DNA of 64,000 nt from Azoarcus sp. DN11. Its GTDB lineage: Bacteria; Pseudomonadota; Gammaproteobacteria; Burkholderiales; Rhodocyclaceae. Below are positions 9,068 to 17,608 of this stretch, one piece after another. A program made the position numbers and the translations under genes. Under the pieces are notes generated by a model. That model was not told the origin of the DNA and ran no database searches. It worked only from the letters and a program-made list of their open reading frames with translations. Positions within the stretch are counted from its first letter, which is position 1. Every line of letters begins with the position of its first letter. The stretch lies in NCBI RefSeq assembly GCF_003628555.1, contig NZ_CP021731.1, forward strand, positions 3,658,001-3,722,000, given 5' to 3'.

Positions 9068-10081
9068 ATGCGAAGCCCTCGAATGTTCCCGAAACCGCAA
9101 ACGCCGGGCTTGCGCACGGCGGAGAGCGGGATATCGCTCGTCGAACTGATGATCGCGATGACGCTGGGGCTGTTCGTCATCGGTGCGATGACCGCCATCT
9201 TCATCAACAACAGCCAGTCCCGCCGCGAACTGGACAAGGCGGCACAGCAGCTGGAAAACGGCCGCTATGCGATCCAGATCCTTCGCGACGAAATCTCGAT
9301 GGCCGGCTACTACGATGCCATGGCGAGCATTGCCAGCCCGCCGTCCACGACCGCCAGCCCGTGCTCCACGGACGTGACGGTATGGAAGAGTTCGATGGAT
9401 GTCGCCATCGAGGGCGTCAATTCCGGAAGCTTCCCGTGCCTGGCGACGGCACGGGCCGGCACCGGAATGCTGTTCGTCCAGCGGGCATCGACCGCGATCG
9501 CCGCGCCGGCCTCGTTGCAGCCGAATCTTGCCTATCTCCAGGTTTCGCTGTGCGGCGACGAGTATGTCAGCGCCGTCGCCGACAAACCCTTCCGCGTCAA
9601 ACTGGGCACCGATCCATTCGATCTCCAGAAGATCGATTGCACCACCACCAATCACGCACCCATCCGGCAATACATCCGCCGCGTCCTTTTCATCGATCGG
9701 AACAACGTCGCCGGCGACGGCATCCCGACCCTGAAACGGGCCGATTTTCGCCCCGAGGCCCTGAGCGCCACCAACCCGAACGTCCAGGCCCTCGTCGAAG
9801 GCATCGAGGACCTGCAGTTCGAATACGCGATCGACACCAACGGCGACGGGTCGCCGGACGCATTCAGCGAAACCCCCGCTGCCAACCAGCTCGTCAATAT
9901 CGTCGGCGTCCGCGTCTGGCTGATCGCGCGCGCGACCGATCCGACTCCCGGTTACGACGCCAGCACGAAGACGTTCCAGCTCGGTTCGAAAGCAGCCCTC
10001 ACCCCCAACGACGCCTTCAAACGCCACGTGTTCAACACGTACATCGAACTGATCCACCCCGTGGGGCGGAGAACCAAATGA
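9068..10081 (+). CDS. pilW: minor pilin PilW
   Basis: A 337-residue prepilin with the processing site AESG|ISLVELMIAMTLGLFVIGAM and the PilW-typical LENGRYAIQILRDEISMAGYY immediately after the helix. The ATG at 9068 is 6 bp past the pilV stop. The C-terminal part is long, as is usual for PilW. The stop overlaps the pilX start by ATGA. Confidence 0.92.
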   Translation: MRSPRMFPKPQTPGLRTAESGISLVELMIAMTLGLFVIGAMTAIFINNSQSRRELDKAAQQLENGRYAIQILRDEISMAGYYDAMASIASPPSTTASPCSTDVTVWKSSMDVAIEGVNSGSFPCLATARAGTGMLFVQRASTAIAAPASLQPNLAYLQVSLCGDEYVSAVADKPFRVKLGTDPFDLQKIDCTTTNHAPIRQYIRRVLFIDRNNVAGDGIPTLKRADFRPEALSATNPNVQALVEGIEDLQFEYAIDTNGDGSPDAFSETPAANQLVNIVGVRVWLIARATDPTPGYDASTKTFQLGSKAALTPNDAFKRHVFNTYIELIHPVGRRTK

Positions 10082-10656
10082 ACCACTCGCACACACGCCC
10101 CAGGCAAGAAGGCGCGGTCCTGTTCGTCGGCCTGATCATGCTGATCCTGATCACCCTGCTCGCGGTCTCCGCGATCAGGATGGCGAACACCAATCTCCTC
10201 GTCGTCGGCAACGAACAGTTCCAGAAGGAGGCCGAGGACGCCGCCAACTACCATCTCGATCTGGCGCTCAATTCGGACAATTTCACGGCACTCAACGTCG
10301 ACCGCAGCGCACCGCTGCCGGCATTCTCCGGCGCCGCCGCCGCGAACGAAACCAGTTACGCCGTCAAGATTCCCCCTCCCGTCTGCAAGCGTTATCGCTA
10401 CCTGAAGAAGGGCGAACTGGTGAAGGCCGACAACAGCGTTCCGCTCGAAAACCTTCCGTGCTTCGGCAGCAGTTCCAGCAGCGGTCTGACCGTTGTCCTG
10501 GCCGCCGCGCAACTCAATGACAACTCGTTGTGCGCGACCTCCCTCTGGGAGATGACCGCAGACGTCCAACTGCCGGGCACCGGCGCCAAGGCGCAAGCCG
10601 TGCAGGGTGTCGAAATGCGGATCGATTACGCGGAAGCGAAGGACGCCTGCAAATGA
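10078..10656 (+). CDS. pilX: minor pilin PilX
   Basis: A 192-residue protein with an N-terminal QEG|AVLFVGLIMLILITLLAVSAIRM segment. It lacks the Glu+5 of the other pilins, as PilX proteins usually do. The body is short and contains four cysteines. Start (ATGA with pilW) and stop (ATGA with an in-frame ATG before pilY1) show tight translational coupling. It is predicted to be part of the priming complex of the pilus. Confidence 0.88.
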   Translation: MNHSHTRPRQEGAVLFVGLIMLILITLLAVSAIRMANTNLLVVGNEQFQKEAEDAANYHLDLALNSDNFTALNVDRSAPLPAFSGAAAANETSYAVKIPPPVCKRYRYLKKGELVKADNSVPLENLPCFGSSSSSGLTVVLAAAQLNDNSLCATSLWEMTADVQLPGTGAKAQAVQGVEMRIDYAEAKDACK

Positions 10657-10691
10657 ACCGCCCTGACGGCAACACGAACCGGAGCACACAG

Positions 10692-13600
10692 ATGAGCAAA
10701 CGACTGCACTTCGCGACGGCGCTCGCATGGCTGGGGATCAGTGTCACGACCCCGGCGCTGGCGGAAGACATCGACATCTACACGAATCCCCAAACCACCC
10801 AAGCGGCGCCAAATGTCCTTCTTTTTCTGGACAATACGTCAAATTGGGCGGCCAGCGGATGGAAGTCGGTTGACGTACGCGCAAAATGCAACAATGACGC
10901 GATCTGCTTAGGCTACGTAGACAGAGTTTTCGGGGGAGTCGCCTCGTTAACGCAAGGGCAAGTTGAAGTCAGAGCGCTCAAAGTGGTATTGGATGATTTA
11001 ACTTGCAATACCAATGCACCATTTAGCGTCAACCTCGGCCTAATGTTGTTTTCTGGCACCGGGACCGCGGACCCGCTACTAAAGACATCCATTTCGGCCT
11101 ACATTCGCTACTCGGTGCAACTACTTGCCCCCAACAACGCGGCATGCACAGCTATTCGGAATAATCTGACAGAGATCGACAGCAAAATTCAGGACCCCTC
11201 CTGGAAAATCAGCTCTTCCGCTGATTATGGAGTCGCACTGTTTGAAGCGTTCAAGTATTTTGGTGGGTACGCCAATACCAACGGCGTCGCCGCCACCGCA
11301 ATGGGAAGTCCGCCGGGCGCACTCGGATTCGGACCGATTCGTTTTTCGAACCCAAACACTCTGGAAGACCCCACAGCTTTCACGGACCAAACAAAGACAA
11401 CCTACAAGAGTCCAATTTCCGTTAATTCGTGTGGAAATAATTACCTCGTCGTCGTCGGCAACAAATTCCCCAATCAGGAATCCGGAACTGACCAGAACGC
11501 AGCCCCACCAACAAACCGGGTCATGGGCTACCTCGGACTCAAGCCGAACCAGTTATACCCGACCAGCAAGGCCGACATCCGGTTTGCCGATGAATGGGCG
11601 CAGTTCCTTGCTCGAACTGACGTCAGCGAAGTCGCGGGGCACCAGCCGGTCAAAACATTCACGATCAATGTTTTTAACAGCGACAAGGATCCTGATCAAG
11701 TAAATCAGGCTCCACTGCTCGACAGCATGGCCAAGAACGGGGGTACCGGCGTCGGCGGCGCGTTCAAGGTGAACGGCGACCTCAAGGCGCTGGTGGACGG
11801 CCTGAAGACAATTTTCCTGCAGATCAACGCTGTAAACAGCTCGTTTGCTTCCGCGTCACTGCCAATCAGCGTCAATACCCAGGGGACCTACCTCAACCAG
11901 GTCTTCATCGGCATGTTCCGCCCGGACACGCAATCCCGCCCCCGCTGGGCAGGCAACCTGAAGCAGTACCAGTTCGCGCTTCAGCAGACGGTCGTCGGCG
12001 ATGTCACGACGCGTTCGCTGTTCCTCGCCGACGCCAACGGCAAGGCCGCCATCGACAACGCCAACACCGGCTTCCTGCAGGCCTGCGCACGCAGCTTCTG
12101 GACGACGAGCTCGGGCGACTACTGGAGGAGCGTCACCGAACCGCCCACACCGGACCACGGCATTCCGCGGGGCAGTTGTACCGGATTCGAATTCGACGAC
12201 AGTCCCGACGGGCGGGTCGTCGAACGTGGCGGCGTTGCGGAAAAAATCCGCAGCATCACGCCGACGACGGCGCGAAGCATCCAGACCTGCGCCGCGGCTC
12301 CGTCCAACTGCACCGCGAGCACGAGCTTCGCGGTACCCACGCCCACGCCCTACCAGCAGTGGATCCGCGGGGACAACGTCGGCGACGGATATAACGCCGC
12401 CCTGCCCGCGGCCGATACCGAAACGTACGGAAAAGCCTCGACCGCGATCAGGCCGACCGTCCACGGCGGCGTCATCCATTCCCGCCCGCTGGCGATCAAC
12501 TACGGCACCGGCGGCATCGATGACGTGGTTGTGTTCTACGGCTCGGACGACGGCCTGTTCCGCGCGATCAACGGCAACAAGACCGAGAATGTCAGCACCA
12601 GCGGCACCGAACTGTGGGCCTTCCTGGCGCCGGAATTCGAACCCCGGCTGACACGGAACCGCGACAACTTCCCCTACGTGACCTTCAAGGACGATCCGAC
12701 CGCGCCGAAGGATTTCTTTTTCGACGGCTCGATCGGCGCCTATGTCGGCCCGGCGAATGCCGATGGCACCGGATCCCCGGTCACCTACATTCTTCCGTCG
12801 ATGCGCCGCGGCGGGCGGATGATCTACGCCTTCGACGTGACGAAGCACCCCGCGACGGCCGCGCCGACCCCGCTATGGCGTTTTGGTTGTGACCAGAACA
12901 ACAACTGCTTCGGCGGCACCGACACGGCGAAACTCGGCCAGACCTGGTCCGCACCGCGGGTCGTCCGCGTGAAGAACCAGTCTGCGCTCTATGCCGTTTT
13001 CGGCGCCGGCTATGACCCGTGCGAAGATACGGAACCGCGGAACTGCACGAACGCTGCGACGGGGAGCGGCGTCTTCGTGCTCGACGCCAAGACCGGTACG
13101 CAACTTCGCTACATCGATCTGGGCATTACTGCCGGCCGTATCGTAGCGGACCTCGTTCCCGTGGACACGGACAGTGACGGCTTCTCCGACGTGATCTATG
13201 CAGCTGACACGTCGGGCAACGTCTGGCGCATCAACCTCTCGAACCCTGCCAAGAGTGGGGCACAGAGCCAGGCCGACTGGTCGGTGACGCAAGTCGCCAC
13301 CATCGGGGATTGGTCGACGACCAACGTCCGCAATCGCAAATTCCTCTATGCGCCGGATGTCGTCCGGGTCGGCAACTTCAACATCGTCCTGATCGGCTCC
13401 GGGAATCGCGAGAAACCACTCGCGACCTCCGCTGCCGCACTGACCAAGAACCGCTTCTATGGCTTCTGGGACGAATTTGCGGTCACCAGCGGCTTCGTCA
13501 CCATCGACGACCACACCGACTGCGACGCCGCTGGCGACCTGATCTTGTCGAGCGGCACGTGCCAGCTGATGAACACGTCCGACCCCACCCTGGACTATCT

Positions 13601-14045
13601 CCCGGTATTTTCCTCGGTCGCCACGCGCCCCCGCGGCTGGGTTATCGATCTGACCGACACGAGCGCTACCGGACCGAACGAGCAGGTTGTGACGACCCCG
13701 GCAACTATCGGGGGATTCGTGAACTTCAGCACGTTCCAGGCGAAGAACAAGAACGCGTGCTCGTCGCTCGGCACGGCTCGCGGTTATGCAGCGTGCTTCC
13801 TCCACGGCGGCGCGAGCTGCGGAGGAGCGGTTCCGGCAGGCACCACCCGGTCGGCAGAGTTCGTCGGCGGCGGTCTGCCACCGTCCCCGGTGACCGGAAC
13901 GGTCTTGGTCGACGGCAAGATCGTGCCGTTCATCATCGGCGGAAAGCCTGATGCGGGTGGCGGCTCAGCCCTGGAGGTCAAACTGCCACCGATCCCGATC
14001 AAGAAGAATCGCGTGAAGGTATATCGCTACAAGAAGATCGACTGA
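10692..14045 (+). CDS. pilY1: pilus tip-associated adhesin/assembly protein PilY1
   Basis: A 1117-residue secreted protein. A signal peptide (ending ATPALA-like at about residue 24) is followed by a variable N-terminal domain, expected to be vWA-like, and a C-terminal beta-propeller. The calcium-binding loop DTDSDGFSD, known in PilY1 to control pilus extension and retraction, lies near residues 825-833. The start at 10692 has GGAG at good spacing; an ATG at 10653 overlaps the pilX stop and would add 13 residues. The stretch 10.8-11.75 kb is clearly lower in GC than the rest (26 of 60 in 10981-11040 against 39 of 60 in 12001-12060). It is the last gene of the operon. Confidence 0.92.
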   Translation: MSKRLHFATALAWLGISVTTPALAEDIDIYTNPQTTQAAPNVLLFLDNTSNWAASGWKSVDVRAKCNNDAICLGYVDRVFGGVASLTQGQVEVRALKVVLDDLTCNTNAPFSVNLGLMLFSGTGTADPLLKTSISAYIRYSVQLLAPNNAACTAIRNNLTEIDSKIQDPSWKISSSADYGVALFEAFKYFGGYANTNGVAATAMGSPPGALGFGPIRFSNPNTLEDPTAFTDQTKTTYKSPISVNSCGNNYLVVVGNKFPNQESGTDQNAAPPTNRVMGYLGLKPNQLYPTSKADIRFADEWAQFLARTDVSEVAGHQPVKTFTINVFNSDKDPDQVNQAPLLDSMAKNGGTGVGGAFKVNGDLKALVDGLKTIFLQINAVNSSFASASLPISVNTQGTYLNQVFIGMFRPDTQSRPRWAGNLKQYQFALQQTVVGDVTTRSLFLADANGKAAIDNANTGFLQACARSFWTTSSGDYWRSVTEPPTPDHGIPRGSCTGFEFDDSPDGRVVERGGVAEKIRSITPTTARSIQTCAAAPSNCTASTSFAVPTPTPYQQWIRGDNVGDGYNAALPAADTETYGKASTAIRPTVHGGVIHSRPLAINYGTGGIDDVVVFYGSDDGLFRAINGNKTENVSTSGTELWAFLAPEFEPRLTRNRDNFPYVTFKDDPTAPKDFFFDGSIGAYVGPANADGTGSPVTYILPSMRRGGRMIYAFDVTKHPATAAPTPLWRFGCDQNNNCFGGTDTAKLGQTWSAPRVVRVKNQSALYAVFGAGYDPCEDTEPRNCTNAATGSGVFVLDAKTGTQLRYIDLGITAGRIVADLVPVDTDSDGFSDVIYAADTSGNVWRINLSNPAKSGAQSQADWSVTQVATIGDWSTTNVRNRKFLYAPDVVRVGNFNIVLIGSGNREKPLATSAAALTKNRFYGFWDEFAVTSGFVTIDDHTDCDAAGDLILSSGTCQLMNTSDPTLDYLPVFSSVATRPRGWVIDLTDTSATGPNEQVVTTPATIGGFVNFSTFQAKNKNACSSLGTARGYAACFLHGGASCGGAVPAGTTRSAEFVGGGLPPSPVTGTVLVDGKIVPFIIGGKPDAGGGSALEVKLPPIPIKKNRVKVYRYKKID

Positions 14046-14066
14046 CTCATCCCGGACCCAAAAAGG

Positions 14067-14093
14067 CGGACCCTGTACGGGTCCGTTTTTTTT
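14067..14093 (+). terminator. intrinsic terminator of the pil operon
   Basis: A 7-bp stem CGGACCC / GGGTCCG with a 5-nt loop is followed by eight T residues, 21 bp past the pilY1 stop. Confidence 0.93.
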
Positions 14094-14149
14094 GACGACT
14101 TCGGAGACCGTCGCGCCCCACACTCTGTTATGAACCCGCCAACCCAATA

Positions 14150-14214
14150 CCGTTCGGGCTGAGCCTGTCGAAGCCCAACCTGACCAAGCCCTTCGACAAG
14201 CTCAGGGCGAACGG
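14150..14214. repeat. REP-like imperfect palindrome
   Basis: Two arms of about 26 bp, CCGTTCGGGCTGAGCCTGTC... and ...CTCAGGGCGAACGGG, are imperfect inverted copies of each other around a short centre. The GCTGAG / TGTCGAAG sequence is that of a dispersed palindromic repeat common between genes in many proteobacteria. It lies between two convergent pilin units. Confidence 0.75.
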
Positions 14215-14225
14215 GTCAATAGTGA

Positions 14226-14804
14226 TCAGCAGTTTCCCTTGGCGATCCGCGGCCGCCCGACCCGGTTGATGATTATTTTTCGCGCAATGCCTTCACTGCA
14301 GAGCGTCAGCGTGCCCGCCTGCCACGCTCCGGTCGCTAGTTGCTGCGTGCGCCCGGACGCCACGTAGGACACGTAACGCCCGACGCTCGCGTCGCCGGTA
14401 ATCCCCACCCGCCCGGCGCGAACCTCCCCGGCGCGCACCAGCGGCTCGCCCTCCTCCCTCTGGCCGTTCTCGTTTCCGTCCTCGAAAACGATCCAGCCCT
14501 GCCCCCAGCCTCCCCCACTTGCGCACTCTGCCCCGTCTGCGCTCACGCACAACACGACCCGCCGATGGCGTTTCAACGCCTCCGAGCGCGTCTGGAGGAC
14601 TGCCGCAAAAAGGTCGCTGGACGCGTCTCCGACCCGAGTTTCCGCCAACAGGCGGGCAAATGACGGCGCGGCGACCGCGGAGACGACTCCGACGATGGCA
14701 ACCACGATCATCAATTCGACAAGCGAATATCCGCACTCGGTCATGCGAAAGCCCCGGCGCACCAAGCGCGGACTCGCCCAACCGCGACAATTCTCCACGA
14801 CCAT
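14226..14804 (-). CDS. lone GspH/FimT-family pseudopilin
   Basis: A 192-residue prepilin. The helix TECG|YSLVELMIVVAIVGVVSAVAAP has Gly at -1 and Glu at +5. It is followed by the GspH-type LLAETRVGDASSDLFAAVLQTRSEAL. The ATG at 14804 has AGGGGAGG close upstream and gives a 25-residue leader; an ATG at 14744 would give a 5-residue leader but lacks a ribosome site. It is convergent with the pil operon and has no pilus gene partner on its own strand. It resembles the fimT product at 7977 only in the family features. Confidence 0.85.
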   Translation of the reverse strand: MVVENCRGWASPRLVRRGFRMTECGYSLVELMIVVAIVGVVSAVAAPSFARLLAETRVGDASSDLFAAVLQTRSEALKRHRRVVLCVSADGAECASGGGWGQGWIVFEDGNENGQREEGEPLVRAGEVRAGRVGITGDASVGRYVSYVASGRTQQLATGAWQAGTLTLCSEGIARKIIINRVGRPRIAKGNC

Positions 14805-15127
14805 CGCCTCCCCTCGATCAATCAGGAAGGCAATTCTAATGTCATTTCCATAAAAATGTCTTTGGCATTCTCAGGCCGACATGACTTGCATCACGGCGGC
14901 GAGGCGGCATCGGAAGCGCGGGCGGACGCACGGGCCGGGTTCGGTATTGTCCTCGCTGCCGCATGGATGGGTAGAGCCCACAAGGGATGATGCAAAGAAG
15001 AATGTGAGGCAAGCCCAAAAGCGGCATTGCGACACACCACACGCTGTTGTAGCCGCACAGAGCCCCGGTCTTGCACCGGGAGGGCCCGCAGTCACGCAAG
15101 GAATGGGGACTGCTGCGTACGTAAACG

Positions 15128-15155
15128 AAACAAGCGGCCCGAGAGCCGCTTGTTT
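15128..15155 (-). terminator. hairpin terminator following the tRNA fragment
   Basis: A perfect 11-bp inverted repeat AAACAAGCGGC / GCCGCTTGTTT with a 6-nt loop lies 10 bp beyond the CCA end of the tRNA fragment on the minus strand. A-rich and T-rich arm ends make it a typical bidirectional tRNA terminator. Confidence 0.8.
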
Positions 15156-15165
15156 CTTGATGCTG

Positions 15166-15183
15166 TGGCGGAGAGTGAGGGAT
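15166..15183 (-). tRNA. 3'-end fragment of a serine-type tRNA (attachment-site remnant)
   Basis: On the minus strand ATCCCTCACTCTCCGCCA has the form of half a T-stem, the ACTCTCC acceptor strand, discriminator G and CCA. The upstream sequence does not form the rest of a tRNA: no GGAGAGT 5' acceptor and no anticodon arm. A fragment of exactly this kind is what site-specific integration into a tRNA 3' end leaves behind. The serine assignment is from the acceptor sequence only. Confidence 0.55.
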
Positions 15184-15434
15184 GCGCTGACTTCGCTCAC
15201 AACTGATTGATTAATATCAATAAAATTATCAACCAGCGGAACATGTAACACCCACATGTAACACCGCAACGGTTCTAAATTCTCATATCTAGCCCCGAAA
15301 TGCAACAACAAGTATTGGGGCTACAACTTTTTGAGTTCCACGTCCCGGCGAACTCTGCGTCCTCGAGCACGCAAGACGTGGGTTATCTTGAGGAACAGCC
15401 GGGGAATACCTACCAATGTCGTTTAAAGACTCAA

Positions 15435-16139
15435 TCAGCCTGACCTAAATTGCGCCGAGATGCGTTCCATCACCGTGTGATGGTTGGCGTGTGAGGCAAG
15501 GTTGTAGGCAGTGAGATTTGCGGCGCGGATGAACGCACGCTCGACCTGCCCTCCTGCGACATCGACGTCGATGATGTTGATGCAGGCGGGTTCCTGCTCG
15601 AAGGCCTTCAGGCCGTGCAACGAGGCGCCGACGACATGGCTGAGGATGACGCGGTTGACGGCGTCGTGGGCAACGATCAGTAGATTGGCCCAGCCGTCCG
15701 CCTGGACGAGTTCGAGCCACACTTCAAGCACGCGACGCTGGAAGTCGATCCAGGATTCGCCGCCAATGAAGCTCGCATCGGGCTCCGGGGCCCGTTCATA
15801 GGCACGGGTGATGATCTCGTCGCGCCGCTCCGGCGGCACCTCCGCAAGGCGCCCGGCGCGGATTTCCTTCAGGCGCGGCTCCTCGCGCACCGGCACGGTC
15901 CGTCCGTCGAGCACGAGGCTCGCGGTGTGCGCGGTGCGCGCCATGCCGGAAATCAATGCGTCGTCGAAGGGAATGTCACGCAGCAGCGCGCCCGCCGCCC
16001 GCGCCTGCTCGCATCCGCGCTCGGTGAGGGTCACGTGGCGCGGGTCGATCGGGCGTCCGGCGGCATCGAAGTATTGCACCTCGCCGTGGCGCATCAGGTA
16101 GATGCGCCGGCGACGCTCCGTACCTGGCAGACGGCTCAT
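15435..16139 (-). CDS. histidine phosphatase (phosphoglycerate mutase-like) family protein
   Basis: A 234-residue cytosolic protein. The phosphohistidine motif LMRHGEVQ is near residue 15, a phosphate-binding Arg follows in the SGMARTAHTA segment, and the second catalytic histidine is in LLIVAHDAVNR. Family members remove phosphate from diverse small molecules. It is the last gene of the minus unit starting at 20898, and its ATG overlaps the stop of the DUF6285 gene. That places a phosphatase next to a predicted small-molecule kinase; whether they share a substrate is unknown. Confidence 0.85.
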   Translation of the reverse strand: MSRLPGTERRRRIYLMRHGEVQYFDAAGRPIDPRHVTLTERGCEQARAAGALLRDIPFDDALISGMARTAHTASLVLDGRTVPVREEPRLKEIRAGRLAEVPPERRDEIITRAYERAPEPDASFIGGESWIDFQRRVLEVWLELVQADGWANLLIVAHDAVNRVILSHVVGASLHGLKAFEQEPACINIIDVDVAGGQVERAFIRAANLTAYNLASHANHHTVMERISAQFRSG

Positions 16140-16540
16140 CAGCCCTGTCCCCCGAGATACTTCGGGTTGCTTTCCATGACCTTGGCGCGGATGGTTTCCT
16201 GCAGATGCTGCCGCGCCGCGTCGTGCCAGGCGCCGGCGTCGGCCCGTCCGGCACGTATCGCATGCGCGAACTCGCGGTCGAGCTCATTGAGCTGCCGGCG
16301 CAGGTCGGCCGCTCCCGCGGGCGCGTCCCGCCCGGCGTAGCCCAGCAGGCTCTGCAGCGACCCCAGTTCCCTGCGCTCGCCATCCTCGCCGTGCTTCAAC
16401 TGGCGCATCGCGATGGCCATGGCGTTGGCGATCATCAGCGCGGCATGCTTACGCTCGGGCGGCAGCGCGGGCAGGATCTCTTCTCGCAACACGTTGCGCG
16501 CGGTTTCGAGCAATTGTTCGCCGGTCGGTTCGTCGCGCAT
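16139..16540 (-). CDS. DUF6285-like small protein, probable kinase partner (LvaB-like)
   Basis: A 133-residue soluble protein, mostly helical by composition, starting MRDEPTGEQLLETARNVLREEILPALP. Both ends overlap neighbours by ATGA, so it is made in fixed ratio with the kinase upstream. Proteins of this kind (DUF6285) accompany APH-type kinases next to acyl-CoA dehydrogenases. In the Pseudomonas levulinate operon the equivalent LvaB forms a complex with the kinase LvaA. Family naming is from memory of the pattern and context; function here is inferred. Confidence 0.7.
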   Translation of the reverse strand: MRDEPTGEQLLETARNVLREEILPALPPERKHAALMIANAMAIAMRQLKHGEDGERRELGSLQSLLGYAGRDAPAGAADLRRQLNELDREFAHAIRAGRADAGAWHDAARQHLQETIRAKVMESNPKYLGGQG

Positions 16541-17550
16541 CAGCGGGCCTCCGTCATGGTCAGGATTTCGTATTCGAGTTCCGGCACGATGTGGCCGGTG
16601 AGCGCGAGCATCAGCGAGCTCTCTTCGCCGCACAGGTGGCGTTCGGCCTGCTGCACGGCGATCACGGCCCAGTTCAGATGCGCCATCACTTCCCAGTAGT
16701 GGATGTCCTCGTCTTCGAGGCGCCGGCCGGTGACGCTCGCGTAGCCGCGGTAGAAGTCTGCGCGCGCGCCGATGCCGCCCGCTTCGCCCTGTCCGCCGAA
16801 ACGCCAGCACTTGGCGCAGAACCAGCCGACGTCCTCGAGCGCGTCGCCCCAGCCGGAGAACTCCCAGTCGAGGATGGCGGTGAGCCCGTTCTCGTCGACC
16901 ATGTAGTTGCCGGTGCGGAAATCGCGATGGCACAGGACGATCTCGCCGCGCTCGGGCGCGTTGATTTCGAGCCAGCGCAGGCCCCACTCGAGCGCGGGGT
17001 GCGCGGTGCGATGGGCATCGAGGAAGCGGCGCATCCGTGCGACGTGCTGCAGCGCGGGCGACGAGCCCGGGGGCGGGAGAAACGCGAGATCCTCGCGTGG
17101 CGGCCGGATCGAGTGGATCCGTCCGAGTTCGACGCCCAGGCGTTCCAGCAGGACGCGACGGTCTCCGCCGAAGTTCGCGTCGCGCACGACGACGTGCGAG
17201 GCCGCGACGCCGCCGACGTAGCGCATCACGAAAAACTGCTTGCCGATCACGCTTGCGTCGCGGCACAGCCACAACGGTTCGGGCACCACCACGCCAGCGG
17301 CGTGGGCTGCCTTGAGCAGGGCGAACTCCTCGGCGCGGCAGTGGCTGCCCGCCACGCCGGAAGGCGCGTCGGTGCGCACGACGAGCTGCAACTCCTGCCC
17401 AGCCTTGCCGCCCTCTGCCGTGGCGTGGATGAACCAGTTTTCCTGGATCGAGCCGCCCGAGAGTAGCCTCGCTTCCTTGATCGAGACGCGGTCGGCACCC
17501 GCCTCCCGCTGAATAAACGCTTCCAGCGCGCTGCGCATCATTTCGTTCAT
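16540..17550 (-). CDS. APH-family phosphotransferase, probable hydroxyacyl-CoA kinase (LvaA/ACAD10-11 type)
   Basis: A 336-residue kinase-fold protein. The glycine-rich LLSGGSIQENWF region is at the N-terminus. The catalytic loop is LCHRDFRTGNYMV and the metal-binding Asp is in AILDWEFSGWGD, both diagnostic for the aminoglycoside-phosphotransferase family. Homologues joined to, or next to, ACAD10/11-type dehydrogenases phosphorylate 4-hydroxyacyl-CoAs so that the hydroxyl can be eliminated. Here the acyl-CoA dehydrogenase is 58 bp upstream and the DUF6285 gene overlaps downstream. An antibiotic-resistance role is unlikely in this setting. The ATG at 17550 fits the family N-terminus, but its ribosome site is weak. 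Confidence 0.82.
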   Translation of the reverse strand: MNEMMRSALEAFIQREAGADRVSIKEARLLSGGSIQENWFIHATAEGGKAGQELQLVVRTDAPSGVAGSHCRAEEFALLKAAHAAGVVVPEPLWLCRDASVIGKQFFVMRYVGGVAASHVVVRDANFGGDRRVLLERLGVELGRIHSIRPPREDLAFLPPPGSSPALQHVARMRRFLDAHRTAHPALEWGLRWLEINAPERGEIVLCHRDFRTGNYMVDENGLTAILDWEFSGWGDALEDVGWFCAKCWRFGGQGEAGGIGARADFYRGYASVTGRRLEDEDIHYWEVMAHLNWAVIAVQQAERHLCGEESSLMLALTGHIVPELEYEILTMTEAR

Positions 17551-17608
17551 GCTTTGGATACTCGTCGGAGGTCTGGATTGAAATCCCTGGCGGGGTCGCA
17601 CCGCACCA

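Larger units (their letters stand above)
14805..15434. other. gene-free stretch with tRNA scar
   Basis: No open frame here looks like a gene. The stretch holds the serine-tRNA 3' fragment with its hairpin (given separately), a directly repeated ACATGTAACACC near 15240-15262, and a lower-GC, AT-rich patch at 15205-15330. It marks the change from core genes to the catabolic locus. Confidence 0.6.

Noticed and set aside
14871..15311. 146-codon minus-strand frame covering the tRNA fragment
   Set aside because: It runs through the terminator hairpin and the tRNA scar, has no ribosome site and a translation without any domain features.
16540..17550. Aminoglycoside resistance gene
   Set aside because: The fold is that of aminoglycoside phosphotransferases, but the setting (acyl-CoA dehydrogenase, DUF6285, thiolase in one unit) points to metabolite phosphorylation.
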